From a virus, in the IMG/VR virus record IMGVR_UViG_3300042900_000247, positions 1-34,685 of that record: 34,685 nt of DNA; one strand, given 5' to 3'. A program made the position numbers and the translations under genes. Of the stretch, positions 22,397 to 30,834 are shown one piece after another; position 1 is the first letter of the stretch; the number at the start of each line of letters is the position of its first letter. The notes under the pieces were generated by a model, which saw only the letters and a list, made by a program, of their open reading frames with translations, was not told the DNA's origin and ran no database searches.

Positions 22397-22686
22397 TTCT
22401 GTAACCTTTTAAACATATTACGCATATCATCATCACTAACACCTACAACTTCATCCCCAGGCAATTCCCACAATGCTTCAGGTGTTTTTGGTGCGGTTTT
22501 TGAATCTCCCATTAACCGCACCATAGTAAACATCAATAGCCTTGTTTGCTTATAGCTATCTACCTTTTTATTTTGATGACCTTGCATCATTAAAGAAAAT
22601 TGCCTTGGACTTAAATCGTAAAAATCCCTTGGCATTAATCCTATCTCACCGAATGCAAAACTCTCTATTTCTTCCCACGAGTAGTC
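22393..22686 (-). CDS. Tail assembly chaperone T part, made by -1 frameshift
   Basis: Read from the slippery site at 22686-22692, the -1 frame is open for 97 codons: DYSWEEIESFAFGEIGL, then MPRDFYDLSPRQFSLMMQGH and on to FKRLQK. The motif W-x5-FxFGxIGLxPxDFYxLxPxxF is typical of the T part of phage G/GT tail chaperones, and much of it lies upstream of the only ATG (22635), showing that the true product is a fusion of about 213 aa (116 residues of G plus 97). The chaperone coats the tape measure during tail assembly. An 80-aa version from the internal ATG is possible. The stop overlaps the tape measure start by 4 bp. Confidence 0.85.
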   Translation of the reverse strand, partial: DYSWEEIESFAFGEIGLMPRDFYDLSPRQFSLMMQGHQNKKVDSYKQTRLLMFTMVRLMGDSKTAPKTPEALWELPGDEVVGVSDDDMRNMFKRLQK

Positions 22687-23033
22687 TTTTTTTTTGGATT
22701 TTTATCCAATGCTACTTCTTGAGTTTTTTTAATAAAATCACTACTACTCCATATTGAAATAATAGATTTTAACTCAATTAGAAATTCATCGTTAGATATA
22801 TTTAATTCAATATAATCTACAAAATCCTCAAAAGTTAAAGTAGTGTCTGTTCCTTTTACTAAGCAGTTATTATAATAACCACCATACAATATGTGAGAAA
22901 TACCGATTTCATTCAATTCATCATTTTGAAAAGCAATGCCATCAATAAATTTATCACTCAAATATCTAAAAGAAGCCATTCCGAATTTAAGACCAATCTT
23001 TTGGTCTTTAATAGTAATAGTAGTATAGTTCAT
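22665..23033 (-). CDS. Tail assembly chaperone G
   Basis: A 122-aa protein (MNYTTITIKDQKIGLKFGMA...) with the layout of siphovirus tail chaperones. It lies between the major tail protein and the tape measure. It ends in DKNPKKKTTRGKK, where the three lysine codons form the A-rich slippery sequence that feeds a fraction of ribosomes into the T frame. G alone is the abundant form; the G-T fusion is the minor one and both bind the tape measure. The stop is 22 bases after the slip site. Confidence 0.82.
   Translation of the reverse strand: MNYTTITIKDQKIGLKFGMASFRYLSDKFIDGIAFQNDELNEIGISHILYGGYYNNCLVKGTDTTLTFEDFVDYIELNISNDEFLIELKSIISIWSSSDFIKKTQEVALDKNPKKKTTRGKK
22686..22692 (-). promoter_or_regulatory. 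Programmed -1 frameshift site A AAA AAG
   Basis: Within an A9 run (22695-22687) followed by G (22686), the zero frame reads AAA AAA AAG (Lys114-116 of G). A AAA AAG is the strongest known bacterial -1 slippery heptamer, as in dnaX. Slipping one base back continues with GAC TAC TCG TGG into the T frame. The frame arithmetic agrees exactly: 22686 is 17 codons upstream of the T ATG. Confidence 0.87.
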
Positions 23034-23041
23034 AAATTAAA

Positions 23042-23473
23042 TTATGCAGTAACATCAAGAACACCTGTAGATGCAATTGTGCCTGAGAAGTTTATAAATT
23101 CAGTTGTTGATTGGTTCAATGTAAGATCTGTGATATAACCACTAAATGCGTGATAATATGCAGTTCCTACTGATGCACCTGATACTGTAGGGTTTTGAAC
23201 TCTTACTGCAACCAAAGTCTTATTAACCATTGCTGTAAGCAAGTCTTCATAAGAAATTTGTGCTACTGATGGAGCTACCTCACAAATTGCATCAAAATCG
23301 ACACTCATTTGTGGTTCTGCTACACTTGTAAGAACACCGCAGTTAGTTTGCTCAGTTGTTGAATCAACAGTTGTGTTGATTGATGATGTACGCAAACACA
23401 CGAGGTTTTTATAAGATGAGCCACCAGCTACATCAATCTCAATGTTTTGCAATGAACCTTGAATCTGTCCCAT
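23042..23473 (-). CDS. Major tail tube protein, 143 aa
   Basis: Beta-rich protein (MGQIQGSLQNIEIDVAGGSS..., ending with FINFSGTIASTGVLDVTA) in the standard place for the major tail protein: after the tail terminator gene and before the G/T chaperones. Its strand pattern (VSVDFDAICEVA-like, SGYITDLTLNQSTTEFINFS) fits the tail tube fold that stacks as hexamers around the tape measure. It should be one of the most abundant virion proteins. It is shorter than the second tube-like protein at 17599-18222 and shares no obvious sequence with it. Confidence 0.78.
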   Translation of the reverse strand: MGQIQGSLQNIEIDVAGGSSYKNLVCLRTSSINTTVDSTTEQTNCGVLTSVAEPQMSVDFDAICEVAPSVAQISYEDLLTAMVNKTLVAVRVQNPTVSGASVGTAYYHAFSGYITDLTLNQSTTEFINFSGTIASTGVLDVTA

Positions 23474-23479
23474 TGTTTT

Positions 23480-23911
23480 TTATTTTTGGTTTACTAAATT
23501 GTTTATTACTAATATTTTTCTTGCTATATAATTTTGTCCATTAACAATTGATAAATACCTAGATGATAGTCTAGACATTGCGTGAATTTGAAAACTTACA
23601 TCACCGATATCAATTATGCCAGTTGATGGTAATAATAAAGTTAATATTTGATTAGCTATATTATCTACTATCGCATTATCTCTTGTCATATATTGCTCAC
23701 TAAAAATATCAATAGTTACATTTACGTTAGATGTAAATGTTTGATTTGTATTATCTGCTGATTCAGAAATATCTCCTATAACAATATAATTTTGTGGTGG
23801 TGTCTTAAATGAATCATCTCCATATACAGGTACATTTTTACTATTATATGAAATTAATCCATTTAATTTTGTTAGATAAGCAGTTCTAATATTATTACTA
23901 CAATCTTTCAT
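23480..23911 (-). CDS. Tail terminator / tail completion protein
   Basis: A 143-aa protein in the DUF3168/gpU-like position. It begins with a helix (MKDCSNNIRTAYLTKLNGLI) and continues with PPQNYIVIGDISESADN, a central strand SNVNVTIDIFSEQY, and a final ARKILVINNLV strand. This pattern (N-terminal helix, then strand carrying D-x-F, then a helix with IANQIL) is typical of tail terminators, which cap the tail tube before head joining. It overlaps the upstream gp10-like gene by 14 bp and precedes the major tail gene by 6 bp. Confidence 0.72.
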   Translation of the reverse strand: MKDCSNNIRTAYLTKLNGLISYNSKNVPVYGDDSFKTPPQNYIVIGDISESADNTNQTFTSNVNVTIDIFSEQYMTRDNAIVDNIANQILTLLLPSTGIIDIGDVSFQIHAMSRLSSRYLSIVNGQNYIARKILVINNLVNQK

Positions 23912-24350
23912 TTTTACTTAAAATATTCTTTATATTACTTGTCAAAGATACAACACCGCTTGTTACACTAGGGTAAAAATATGGTGCTGGCCTCATCCAT
24001 CCTTTTCCGTTTACATAATATTGTCTAGCTAAATCTTGCCATTCTTTTTCCTTGCCAGGATAATTTGCAAAATACCTACCAGTTCCAAATTCTATATAAG
24101 CAGCCATTGGGTCATCCCCTCTGCCTGCAATTAATTGATAAGAAAAATCTCTTACCTTATTTGATCTTATAGATGCCCTTATTTCAGTATTATCAGAACT
24201 GAATATAGATTTTGCATTTAAAGACATTGCCTCTACTCCTGCTGCCATTTCATTATCCACTTGTGACTTTATCTTCTCAACATTTTTATTCAATTTGCTG
24301 AAAGTTTGTTCAATGCCACTAATTCTTATATTTAATGGAGATCTTGCCAT
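23898..24350 (-). CDS. HK97 gp10-like head-tail joining protein
   Basis: A 150-aa protein with an N-terminal helix region (ISGIEQTFSKLNKNVEKIKS) and the family hallmark AAYIEFGTGRYF (82-93) followed by MRPAPYFYPSV (118-128) near the C-terminus. HK97 gp10-like proteins form part of the neck between connector and tail. The order connector, gp10-like, terminator, tube is the standard one. It overlaps the connector gene by 1 bp and the terminator gene by 14 bp. Confidence 0.82.
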   Translation of the reverse strand: MARSPLNIRISGIEQTFSKLNKNVEKIKSQVDNEMAAGVEAMSLNAKSIFSSDNTEIRASIRSNKVRDFSYQLIAGRGDDPMAAYIEFGTGRYFANYPGKEKEWQDLARQYYVNGKGWMRPAPYFYPSVTSGVVSLTSNIKNILSKNERL

Positions 24351-24913
24351 TAAATAACAACTTTTTTATACTGATGATAATTCAACCCATCCCACTTTGG
24401 ATATTCTTTCATCAATCCTAATGTAGAATCACCTTGGAATTTCTTACCCCTATTCTCATAAGACCAAGTAGTAAGAGTCAATATATCTGTAATTAGATCT
24501 AATGGTAATGTAGTGTAGCCAGTTTCATATTCAATTTCATAATACCCCCTGGTATAAAACCAAATTTTACCACCTATAATCTCATACTCATCATCCTCTG
24601 TTAATGTTTGCCAAGTATTTAACCCAGTTTTAATTTTAATGGTATCTACAGCCAATAATGGGCCATAAGGTACATCTACCATCCAAACATTTGGAACACT
24701 ACCAGTTAGCTCTATATTTGCTTTAATTAGCTTTTCAACTAATGAAATACCAGTTAAATTTTCTATGTGTATTCTAGCTGATTTTATTAAATCATCTATT
24801 AAATCATTATCATCCTCATATTGAACTCTCATCCAATTTTTAGCCTCTACTCTACTTACTGGTTCTACAACTGCATCACCCAATATTGTTATTCCATCTA
24901 TAAATATAGCCAT
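24350..24913 (-). CDS. Head-tail connector (gp6-like)
   Basis: A 187-aa protein with VSRVEAKNWMRVQYEDDNDL and IDDLIKSARIHIENLTGISL (19-58), the helical signature of phage gp6-like head-tail connectors (DNA packaging protein family), followed by a beta insertion (YEIIGGKIWFYTRGYYEIEY) and a C-terminal helix. It forms a ring below the portal. In most phages this gene follows the capsid gene directly; here two glycosyltransferase genes lie in between. Confidence 0.82.
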   Translation of the reverse strand: MAIFIDGITILGDAVVEPVSRVEAKNWMRVQYEDDNDLIDDLIKSARIHIENLTGISLVEKLIKANIELTGSVPNVWMVDVPYGPLLAVDTIKIKTGLNTWQTLTEDDEYEIIGGKIWFYTRGYYEIEYETGYTTLPLDLITDILTLTTWSYENRGKKFQGDSTLGLMKEYPKWDGLNYHQYKKVVI

Positions 24914-24915
24914 CG

Positions 24916-25887
24916 TTAATTGTATTTATTAACATTTTCTCTGAGCCAACTTTCAAATTCATCAAGCGTTTTTCTTGGGTCAAGCTCTCTTGATCTCGCT
25001 TTAGTTTTTCTTGAGGCAGTTGCGTATGTCTTTTTTTCATCCAATTTGACAATAGCTTCAACCCAACTTTTAATATCATCTCTTTTCTTTATGTAAATAC
25101 CTGCAGTTCCGCAGTTTTCTTTTAGTCCTTCAGCCTCAGTACAAATGACCGGAATCCCATTACACATTGCCTCTGTTGCTGTCCTACCCCAACTCTCGTA
25201 AGCACTAGGCATCAACAATATTCTTGTTTTTGCGTACCATTGCTTTATATCAGTAGTATTTGGAACTATAGTAATATTTGGTGATTTTGGTATAATCTGC
25301 TCATCGTAACTCCCTAAAACACCTAAAAACTTTTTATTGGGCAATGCCATTGCAATCTGCTCAAATATCTTTCCACCCTTATTTTCGTTTAGATTAATTA
25401 AAGTAATATATTCATTACTTTCAGTATCTATTCCATTATCATATTCCCTAAAATCACAAGGTGGAGTTAATATAAAATTACTCCATTTATACTGCAACTT
25501 GTCCTTTAACCATTGTGAGTTGTACACAATGTGTTGATTTCTTTCTGCATCTACGATTTCGGGGTATAAATGCGAGTTATGTATAAAATGAATAACTGGT
25601 TTTTTGTACAATTTAGCAGCGTGAATTGTCCATCTTGTATAATCTAAATGTGTTATTACACAGTCTGACCACCTCATCAAATTTTCAATAATATTTTGAG
25701 AAGGTGGAAATACATCAACTCCTTCAAACTCATACAAATTTTTAATTTGATATCTATTTGCTTGATGCAATAATACTTTTACATTATGCCCTTTGGATAT
25801 TAAATGCTTGAATATATTATGAGCCATCCATTCAGCTCCGCAATTATGTTTTGGTGGGTATAAGTGAAAACTTGCTAGTATGTTCAT
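24916..25887 (-). CDS. Glycosyltransferase family 4-like protein
   Basis: A 323-aa GT-B enzyme. The N-terminal domain has GAEWMAHNIFKHLISKGHNV (17-36), the usual GT4 acceptor-domain start. The C-terminal domain has NENKGG (167-172), then PSAYESWGRTATEAMCNGIP with the E-x7-E motif (Glu231, Glu239) that binds the nucleotide sugar. It should transfer a sugar with retention of configuration. No membrane segment is seen, so it is cytoplasmic. It sits between capsid and connector genes and overlaps the GT25 gene by 4 bp. Candidate targets are virion proteins or host surface glycans. No sugar-nucleotide synthesis genes are present, so it uses host donors. Confidence 0.88.
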   Translation of the reverse strand: MNILASFHLYPPKHNCGAEWMAHNIFKHLISKGHNVKVLLHQANRYQIKNLYEFEGVDVFPPSQNIIENLMRWSDCVITHLDYTRWTIHAAKLYKKPVIHFIHNSHLYPEIVDAERNQHIVYNSQWLKDKLQYKWSNFILTPPCDFREYDNGIDTESNEYITLINLNENKGGKIFEQIAMALPNKKFLGVLGSYDEQIIPKSPNITIVPNTTDIKQWYAKTRILLMPSAYESWGRTATEAMCNGIPVICTEAEGLKENCGTAGIYIKKRDDIKSWVEAIVKLDEKKTYATASRKTKARSRELDPRKTLDEFESWLRENVNKYN

Positions 25888-26444
25888 AGTAATTTGTTTG
25901 CAGATCCATTAAAAATATCATTATAGTCAGCATAGTGATTCCATAAATCACTTTGGCTTGGTTTCTGCCAAGCAATCATTGGAGATATTATAAAACTTTT
26001 ACCATTGGGGTGTATATTAGTCCTTAGCCAATCATCAAACATAATATCATAATCACTATATTGTTCACACAATTTTTTAGGATTATTATACATTACAGCA
26101 TGAGTTGTCCATGCTCCAAAAGTCTTAAATAGGTTATTGCTATATCTTTCTACACCATCAACTAAATTAGCTCCTAAATAACAAAGCTCCCAGTCTGATG
26201 GGAGTTGAGATATAGCTTCTTCAAAATGATTTATTGATTTTAGCTCTACATCATCCTCAAATAATAATAGAGTTTCATCACAAGAATCCATTAAATGCTT
26301 CATGCTTTTATTAAAACTTATTTTTGGAATATCATCCTCAATAGCATAAAATACTGTAGGATGAATATCCACATCTCTCAATAACTTTAAAGATGTAATA
26401 AGCCTATCTGTGCGTGACTTTGTAGTTAGTATTTTTGTCACCAT
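25884..26444 (-). CDS. Glycosyltransferase family 25-like protein
   Basis: A 186-aa GT-A enzyme related to LPS beta-galactosyltransferases of family GT25. It has TKSRTDRLITSLKLL (8-22), the metal-binding acidic motif LLFEDDVEL (60-68), LGANLVDG (90-97), TTHAVMYN (113-120) and MFDDWL (135-140). The frame is open to 26708, but that part overlaps the capsid gene in another frame and looks non-coding. I chose ATG at 26444, directly after the terminator U-tract. It is coupled to the GT4 gene by a 4-bp overlap, so the two probably act in sequence on one glycan. Confidence 0.82.
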   Translation of the reverse strand: MVTKILTTKSRTDRLITSLKLLRDVDIHPTVFYAIEDDIPKISFNKSMKHLMDSCDETLLLFEDDVELKSINHFEEAISQLPSDWELCYLGANLVDGVERYSNNLFKTFGAWTTHAVMYNNPKKLCEQYSDYDIMFDDWLRTNIHPNGKSFIISPMIAWQKPSQSDLWNHYADYNDIFNGSANKLL

Positions 26445-26475
26445 AAAAAATAAGGGAGAGGATTTCTCCCCTCCC
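26445..26475 (-). terminator. Intrinsic terminator right after the capsid gene
   Basis: On the minus strand GGGAGGGGA (26475-26467) pairs with TCCTCTCCC (26462-26454), with one G-T wobble and a GAAA loop, followed by TTATTTTTT (26453-26445). The very next base starts the ATG of the GT25 gene. It would keep capsid mRNA abundant and glycosyltransferase (and connector/tail) mRNA lower. Confidence 0.85.
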
Positions 26476-26490
26476 ATTATATTGTTATCC

Positions 26491-27663
26491 TTAGATAGCA
26501 CCATAGATTGCAGCACCAGGTTGGAACTGAAGAAGTTCACAACGAGCTTCGCAACGGAAGGTGATAAGGTTTTTGATGAAATCATCTTGATCAAACTCAG
26601 TTGAACGAACTGAAAGACCAGATTGTTGAGCAATTGCATACTTGTTGGTATCAAGAACATACATCTTAGATGCGGTAACTTGAGAATGTGGAATAACTGG
26701 TATTCCAAGGATTCTTACGTTTCCGTTTGTATCAATAACCATTCCACCAGGAATGCTATAATCTGAAGGCTTAGTTTTCAACATAGCTGCCCAACCTGCG
26801 TGAGTAGTCAATGCGAGGTTAGCATTCCAGTTAGCAGCACCAAGCTGTGCAACGTAATCAATCATTTTCTCAGCAGTGTTTGCTCCTGAAGATACACCAG
26901 GTGTAGCTAGAGATGCAATTGCATTAAGATAATAATTGTTCTCAGCTCTTTGGAAATCTTCAATCAAAGAAGATTGCAAATAAGCCTGCAAGAATGGAAG
27001 ATCATCAATCATAGCACGAGAAACTTTAGCGTAACCTGCGATGAATGATAGAGCTGTATTTACAACAGTTACATCATAATCAACTTGTGGCTTAGCTGTG
27101 ATTTCATTTGTTTGCTTACCGAAAGAACCTTCACCAACAGGAGTGTTTCCACGAGGGAAAGATACTGAACCGGTTGATACAGGGATGATGTTGAACACAC
27201 TACGAAGATGTGGGTTAACGAAAGCTCTCATGAAGCCATTGTCAACATAAGATACATAAGCAGAACCTGTGAGGTTAGCTGCAAGAGTCATAATTCCTAC
27301 ATCTTTAAGATCCAACTCATAGTTGAAACCTTTACCATTGCCTTTTACAGCAGATTTGATGTCAGACCAACCTTTCTCAATACCTGCACCGATTTCTGAT
27401 TTGATAGCATTGATATGCTCACCATAAGATGCAGCAACTTTCTTGCTTTCTTTAGCTTGCAATCTTCCGAAAGATGCTTTAGCTTCTTTAACTTCAGCAA
27501 CAGCTTCTTCAGCAGTTTTGTTTGCTTTAATCATTTGCTCGTTGATAGCTTCAACTTTGCTTGCAAATTCCTTTGCAGCTTTTTCAGTAGCAACAGCTAC
27601 TTCAGCTTTTTGTTCTGCCATTTTTTTCTCGAGGGCAATCTCGAACTCTTTCAAATTTTCCAT
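26491..27663 (-). CDS. Major capsid protein, HK97 fold
   Basis: A 390-aa protein of the phage major capsid (HK97) family. Residues 1-about 100 are a charged, Ala/Glu/Lys-rich coiled coil, the delta/scaffold domain removed by the prohead protease encoded next to it. The mature part includes NPHLRSVFNIIPVSTGSVSF, FIAGYAKVSRAMIDDLPFLQ (typical of the P-domain spine region), the E-loop-like segment GEGSFGKQTNEI and the C-terminal FRCEARCELLQFQPGAAIYG. It forms the icosahedral shell. An efficient terminator follows the stop by 15 bp. Confidence 0.95.
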   Translation of the reverse strand: MENLKEFEIALEKKMAEQKAEVAVATEKAAKEFASKVEAINEQMIKANKTAEEAVAEVKEAKASFGRLQAKESKKVAASYGEHINAIKSEIGAGIEKGWSDIKSAVKGNGKGFNYELDLKDVGIMTLAANLTGSAYVSYVDNGFMRAFVNPHLRSVFNIIPVSTGSVSFPRGNTPVGEGSFGKQTNEITAKPQVDYDVTVVNTALSFIAGYAKVSRAMIDDLPFLQAYLQSSLIEDFQRAENNYYLNAIASLATPGVSSGANTAEKMIDYVAQLGAANWNANLALTTHAGWAAMLKTKPSDYSIPGGMVIDTNGNVRILGIPVIPHSQVTASKMYVLDTNKYAIAQQSGLSVRSTEFDQDDFIKNLITFRCEARCELLQFQPGAAIYGAI

Positions 27664-27673
27664 TGTTTTGTTT

Positions 27674-28504
27674 TTAAAATTTACCTAAAATTGTTATCAA
27701 AGACTTCTCTAGCATTGAGTCATCTTTTTGCTGCTTAGGTGCTTCTTCCGCTGCCTTAGTGCTACTCATTTGTTCTATTGCTTGAGCTAATTGTCTAACC
27801 TTAATAATACAAAGTTCTATTGTTTCATCTGAAACTTCACTATTCCTAATGAATTTTTCAAAAGATTTAATTTGATCTTGCAATTCTTGTGCAGTTTTCA
27901 TATTCTTCATCCCCATCAATGGAGTTGCTTCGTTAGCACCCCAAGCAGTAAGACTTGAACCTTCAAAAAGCATTACATCGTGAATCTCGTTACCTGCACT
28001 TGCTTTTTGCTCTCTAAGTGTTCTAAATCCAATTGAATGCTCTCCAATCAATCCACTTTCCACCATCTTGATAAAATCCTTACCCAATTGGTGGCTTCCT
28101 ACTTTACTCTCGTAGTAAAGACCATAAGCATCTTCTTTTAGCATTGTCAACTTACCCAATGGCTTAGATGGGTCATGGTTTAGTAAATGCTTAATTCTTT
28201 GCTTACCATCAACACCCCAATCTTGGATTGACCTCTTAAATGCTCCTGGCATCATAATATCACCATCACTATCTAGATTACCAAATGCAGAAAAATACCC
28301 TGTTACAATGCCTTCTTTAGCATCAACATCTTTTACTTCTAAATCAAATGACTTATAATTGTATATCATACTTTTATTGTTTTTATCTTCTTCTTCTTCA
28401 GCCAAATAAGCTACATAAGCTCTATTAGCAGATTCTTCTGATCTATAAATACATTCACCATCACCTATTCTCCATTTACCATTTTCGCAACTTTCTACTG
28501 GCAT
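27674..28504 (-). CDS. Prohead maturation protease (HK97, U35)
   Basis: A 276-aa serine protease that cleaves capsid delta domains. The core runs from about 46 (MIYNYKSFDLEVKD) through GYFSAFGNLDSDGDIMMPGA (69-88), HLLNHDPSKPLGK (106-118, His110 or His106) and SGLIGEHSIGFRT (150-162, Ser157). The first 45 residues (GKWRIGDGECIYRSEESANR then AYVAYLA) are an extra small domain that also occurs attached to other phage head genes. Translation could also start at Met46 (28369). The C-terminal 80 residues are helical and may bind the scaffold. It lies 10 bp before the capsid gene. Confidence 0.9.
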   Translation of the reverse strand: MPVESCENGKWRIGDGECIYRSEESANRAYVAYLAEEEEDKNNKSMIYNYKSFDLEVKDVDAKEGIVTGYFSAFGNLDSDGDIMMPGAFKRSIQDWGVDGKQRIKHLLNHDPSKPLGKLTMLKEDAYGLYYESKVGSHQLGKDFIKMVESGLIGEHSIGFRTLREQKASAGNEIHDVMLFEGSSLTAWGANEATPLMGMKNMKTAQELQDQIKSFEKFIRNSEVSDETIELCIIKVRQLAQAIEQMSSTKAAEEAPKQQKDDSMLEKSLITILGKF

Positions 28505-28506
28505 AC

Positions 28507-29331
28507 TTATCTTTTTAATATTAAATTACCAAACTGATCTCTCCTAGGCACAAACCCAATAGTACATCTGCAGTTTATAGTAAATCCTGCAGGTGTTGTA
28601 GGATCACCTGGGAATTGTGCAGTAACAGTATCTCCTTTCTTTCCCAAAGATATGAAAGGTTCACTATATCCAACTTGCTTTCCATCTAAATCAATGTGAT
28701 CGTATGAATTTCTAGGTATTCTTCTTGTTCTAGAATCTTTCCTAGATATCCAAACTTTATCTACTTCAAATCTATGACTTAAAGCACCCTGCATTGTAGC
28801 ATAGTTGCTCGCCCTCATCACCTCTGTCCTAGTAATTCTTTTAGCTCTCATTGCACTATATCCACCTTCTTCCATTATTATATCAGCAATCTCCTTATTT
28901 GTCTTTCCTTCATCAATTGCTTGCGATACAATATCGTTTAATCTCATCTTAGTAGTATTGGTCATTTCTGCTACCAAAGTAAATCCATATAATGATAAGA
29001 AATTAATTACGTTAATTATCCAATCATCATTTAACCCAAATGGATTAGCAGCTTTTTGACTATCTATTCTAAGAACCCTAAATGATGCATTACCAAAAAT
29101 AACGGCAGCTTCTTTATACAAAGCCTCCATTATCTTCATCATACCCTCACTCCAAGCATAAGCACCCATTAAACTTCTTGCTGCTTGTGGCCCAAACTTC
29201 TCTACATCTCTAGCAAATAATCTCAAATCCTTTCTTATCTCACCCTCAAACAAAGAACTATATTTATTATCCAATTGCAGCCGTAGCCTCTCCACCTTGA
29301 TCCAATATTCCCTTCGCTGCTTCGCGTTCAT
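28507..29331 (-). CDS. MuF-like minor head protein (SPP1 gp7 family)
   Basis: A 274-aa head morphogenesis protein with the family signature: RITRTEVMRASNYATMQGAL (about 167-186), WISRKDSRTRRIPRNSYDHI (195-214), and the C-terminal NCRC motif (INCRCTIGFVP). MuF/gp7 proteins bind the portal, enter the head with DNA and can be ejected into the host. It lies between portal and protease as usual. No fused toxin domain is seen at the C-terminus. A 50-bp gap separates it from the portal stop. Confidence 0.88.
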   Translation of the reverse strand: MNAKQRREYWIKVERLRLQLDNKYSSLFEGEIRKDLRLFARDVEKFGPQAARSLMGAYAWSEGMMKIMEALYKEAAVIFGNASFRVLRIDSQKAANPFGLNDDWIINVINFLSLYGFTLVAEMTNTTKMRLNDIVSQAIDEGKTNKEIADIIMEEGGYSAMRAKRITRTEVMRASNYATMQGALSHRFEVDKVWISRKDSRTRRIPRNSYDHIDLDGKQVGYSEPFISLGKKGDTVTAQFPGDPTTPAGFTINCRCTIGFVPRRDQFGNLILKR

Positions 29332-29381
29332 TTTCTAGTCTTTTTTTATAACACATTCTCACGTCCCATCTCATCCGTTTC

Positions 29382-30830
29382 TCAGTTAGGCATCTCCTCT
29401 CCGACTCCATCTTGGGAAATCGAGTCATCACCATTAACCATATCTTCTCGTCCGTTATTGTTGCTGTTATCTTCTCCATCAGGTACTGTTAAATCCATTC
29501 CAACTTGATTTAATTGAACTAATCCACCATTTACATAAGAATGCTCATAAGCACCACCTCTTTCACTGTAATTCATTGCAACTCTTTTCTCATCAAAGGT
29601 AAGCCAATTAGCATCTCTTAGACTCCTAACCATTCTCTCCATATCTTGCTGCATCTCCGGCAATGCTGTTATATCAAAATCAATATAAACATCTTCGCCA
29701 AATCTTGGAACAAGCCATTTGTTCAATTCATCCCTCAAGCTACAAGCCATAGGAACGATTGTGTTTGTTATCAAATCACGCATTGCGTTTTGATAATTAT
29801 TATAACTTGATGTATCTACATCAAACAATACAGCAGGCAATCCAAATACCCTACACCATTGGTGCATTGATAATTGCAATGTCTTTACCAATTCCATATC
29901 TACACTAGACAATCCAAAGTTCAAATAATCCCAAGGTGTCTGCAACACAGCAACTTTTCCTTTATTGTCTACTGTATTAATATCTTCGTTAACCGCTCTC
30001 TTAATTATATTAGCTTGCTCTAGCGTAAAGCTAGGAACAATGTTGCCAAGTGGCTTTGGCGTTATTGCACCTTTAGCACCTCCATTAGCAGCCATCATCG
30101 CACTTGCATCCGCAGCATTATTGCTCATGCGGAGTGTCTTATATGCAGCTCTCAATGGACTTACACCTCGTAAGTGTGATCTAGTTGTTGCATTAAAGTC
30201 TGGATTCCACGATTTCCAAGCACAAACTTGTTCTTTAGGTATATCAATACCATTTTGAACCATTAATTTATATCCACTAATGCCATACAAATCTTTTGGG
30301 TCAGGATATATATCCAAGAACTGAGTAGGCAATACAAACATCTCTAATATCTTCCCACCAACAGTTGCACCATCATTACCCCAAATATTTCCCTCACCAC
30401 TCAAAAACCTGTAACCATACAAATTCTCTAGGAACTGATCCTGTGATTGACCTGGGTTTGGATTCTCCAACAACCTAGCCAATGGACTACCCATAACCAC
30501 ATTCTCACTATATGCATTCTTTCTTTCTAGCAATGCCCTCTCATAAGCACCTTGACTAGCAATACCCTTAGATAATTGCTTATATTTTAATAGGCTAGTT
30601 CGCCCCTTCTCAGTATCATTTAATTTGTACACATACCAAGGTATGGATGCAGCTTTCCTAGCAAGAAAACTTACGATTGCATACACATCAGCATTTGACA
30701 GATAGCCTTCCTGAACGTAACTATCATTTTGGTAATTCTGCAATACTGCTCCATTAATGCCCCGGATATTTGAACTTATATTCTCGTAAGGATTCAATCC
30801 TTTCTTCTTTAAAAAATCTAATAATCCCAT
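29382..30830 (-). CDS. Portal protein, HK97 family
   Basis: A 482-aa portal. Recognisable parts are LSNADVYAIVSFLARKAASI (44-63), LLENPNPGQSQDQFLENLYG, GEGNIWGNDG, the stem region (VNEDINTVDNKGKVAVLQTP), the segment SMHQWCRVFGLPAVLFDV (about 333-350), and DLITNTIVPMACSLRDELNK. Twelve copies form the DNA channel and tail attachment vertex. The final 40 residues are polar and Asn/Gly-rich. It follows the large terminase by 4 bp in the normal order. Confidence 0.93.
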   Translation of the reverse strand: MGLLDFLKKKGLNPYENISSNIRGINGAVLQNYQNDSYVQEGYLSNADVYAIVSFLARKAASIPWYVYKLNDTEKGRTSLLKYKQLSKGIASQGAYERALLERKNAYSENVVMGSPLARLLENPNPGQSQDQFLENLYGYRFLSGEGNIWGNDGATVGGKILEMFVLPTQFLDIYPDPKDLYGISGYKLMVQNGIDIPKEQVCAWKSWNPDFNATTRSHLRGVSPLRAAYKTLRMSNNAADASAMMAANGGAKGAITPKPLGNIVPSFTLEQANIIKRAVNEDINTVDNKGKVAVLQTPWDYLNFGLSSVDMELVKTLQLSMHQWCRVFGLPAVLFDVDTSSYNNYQNAMRDLITNTIVPMACSLRDELNKWLVPRFGEDVYIDFDITALPEMQQDMERMVRSLRDANWLTFDEKRVAMNYSERGGAYEHSYVNGGLVQLNQVGMDLTVPDGEDNSNNNGREDMVNGDDSISQDGVGEEMPN

Positions 30831-30834
30831 TTTG

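Noticed and set aside
24876-25079. Leftward 67-aa frame across the GT4/connector junction
   Set aside because: Shadow of the two real genes, which overlap or abut here and have clear family motifs.
26445-26708. N-terminal 88 residues of the longer frame upstream of the GT25-like gene
   Set aside because: It lies inside the capsid gene in another frame and spans the terminator; the GT25 homology starts at Met26444.
29267-29479. Leftward 70-aa frame between MuF-like and portal genes
   Set aside because: Overlaps the ends of both genes in another frame, and its composition (many Arg, Met and Trp) is unlike a real protein here.
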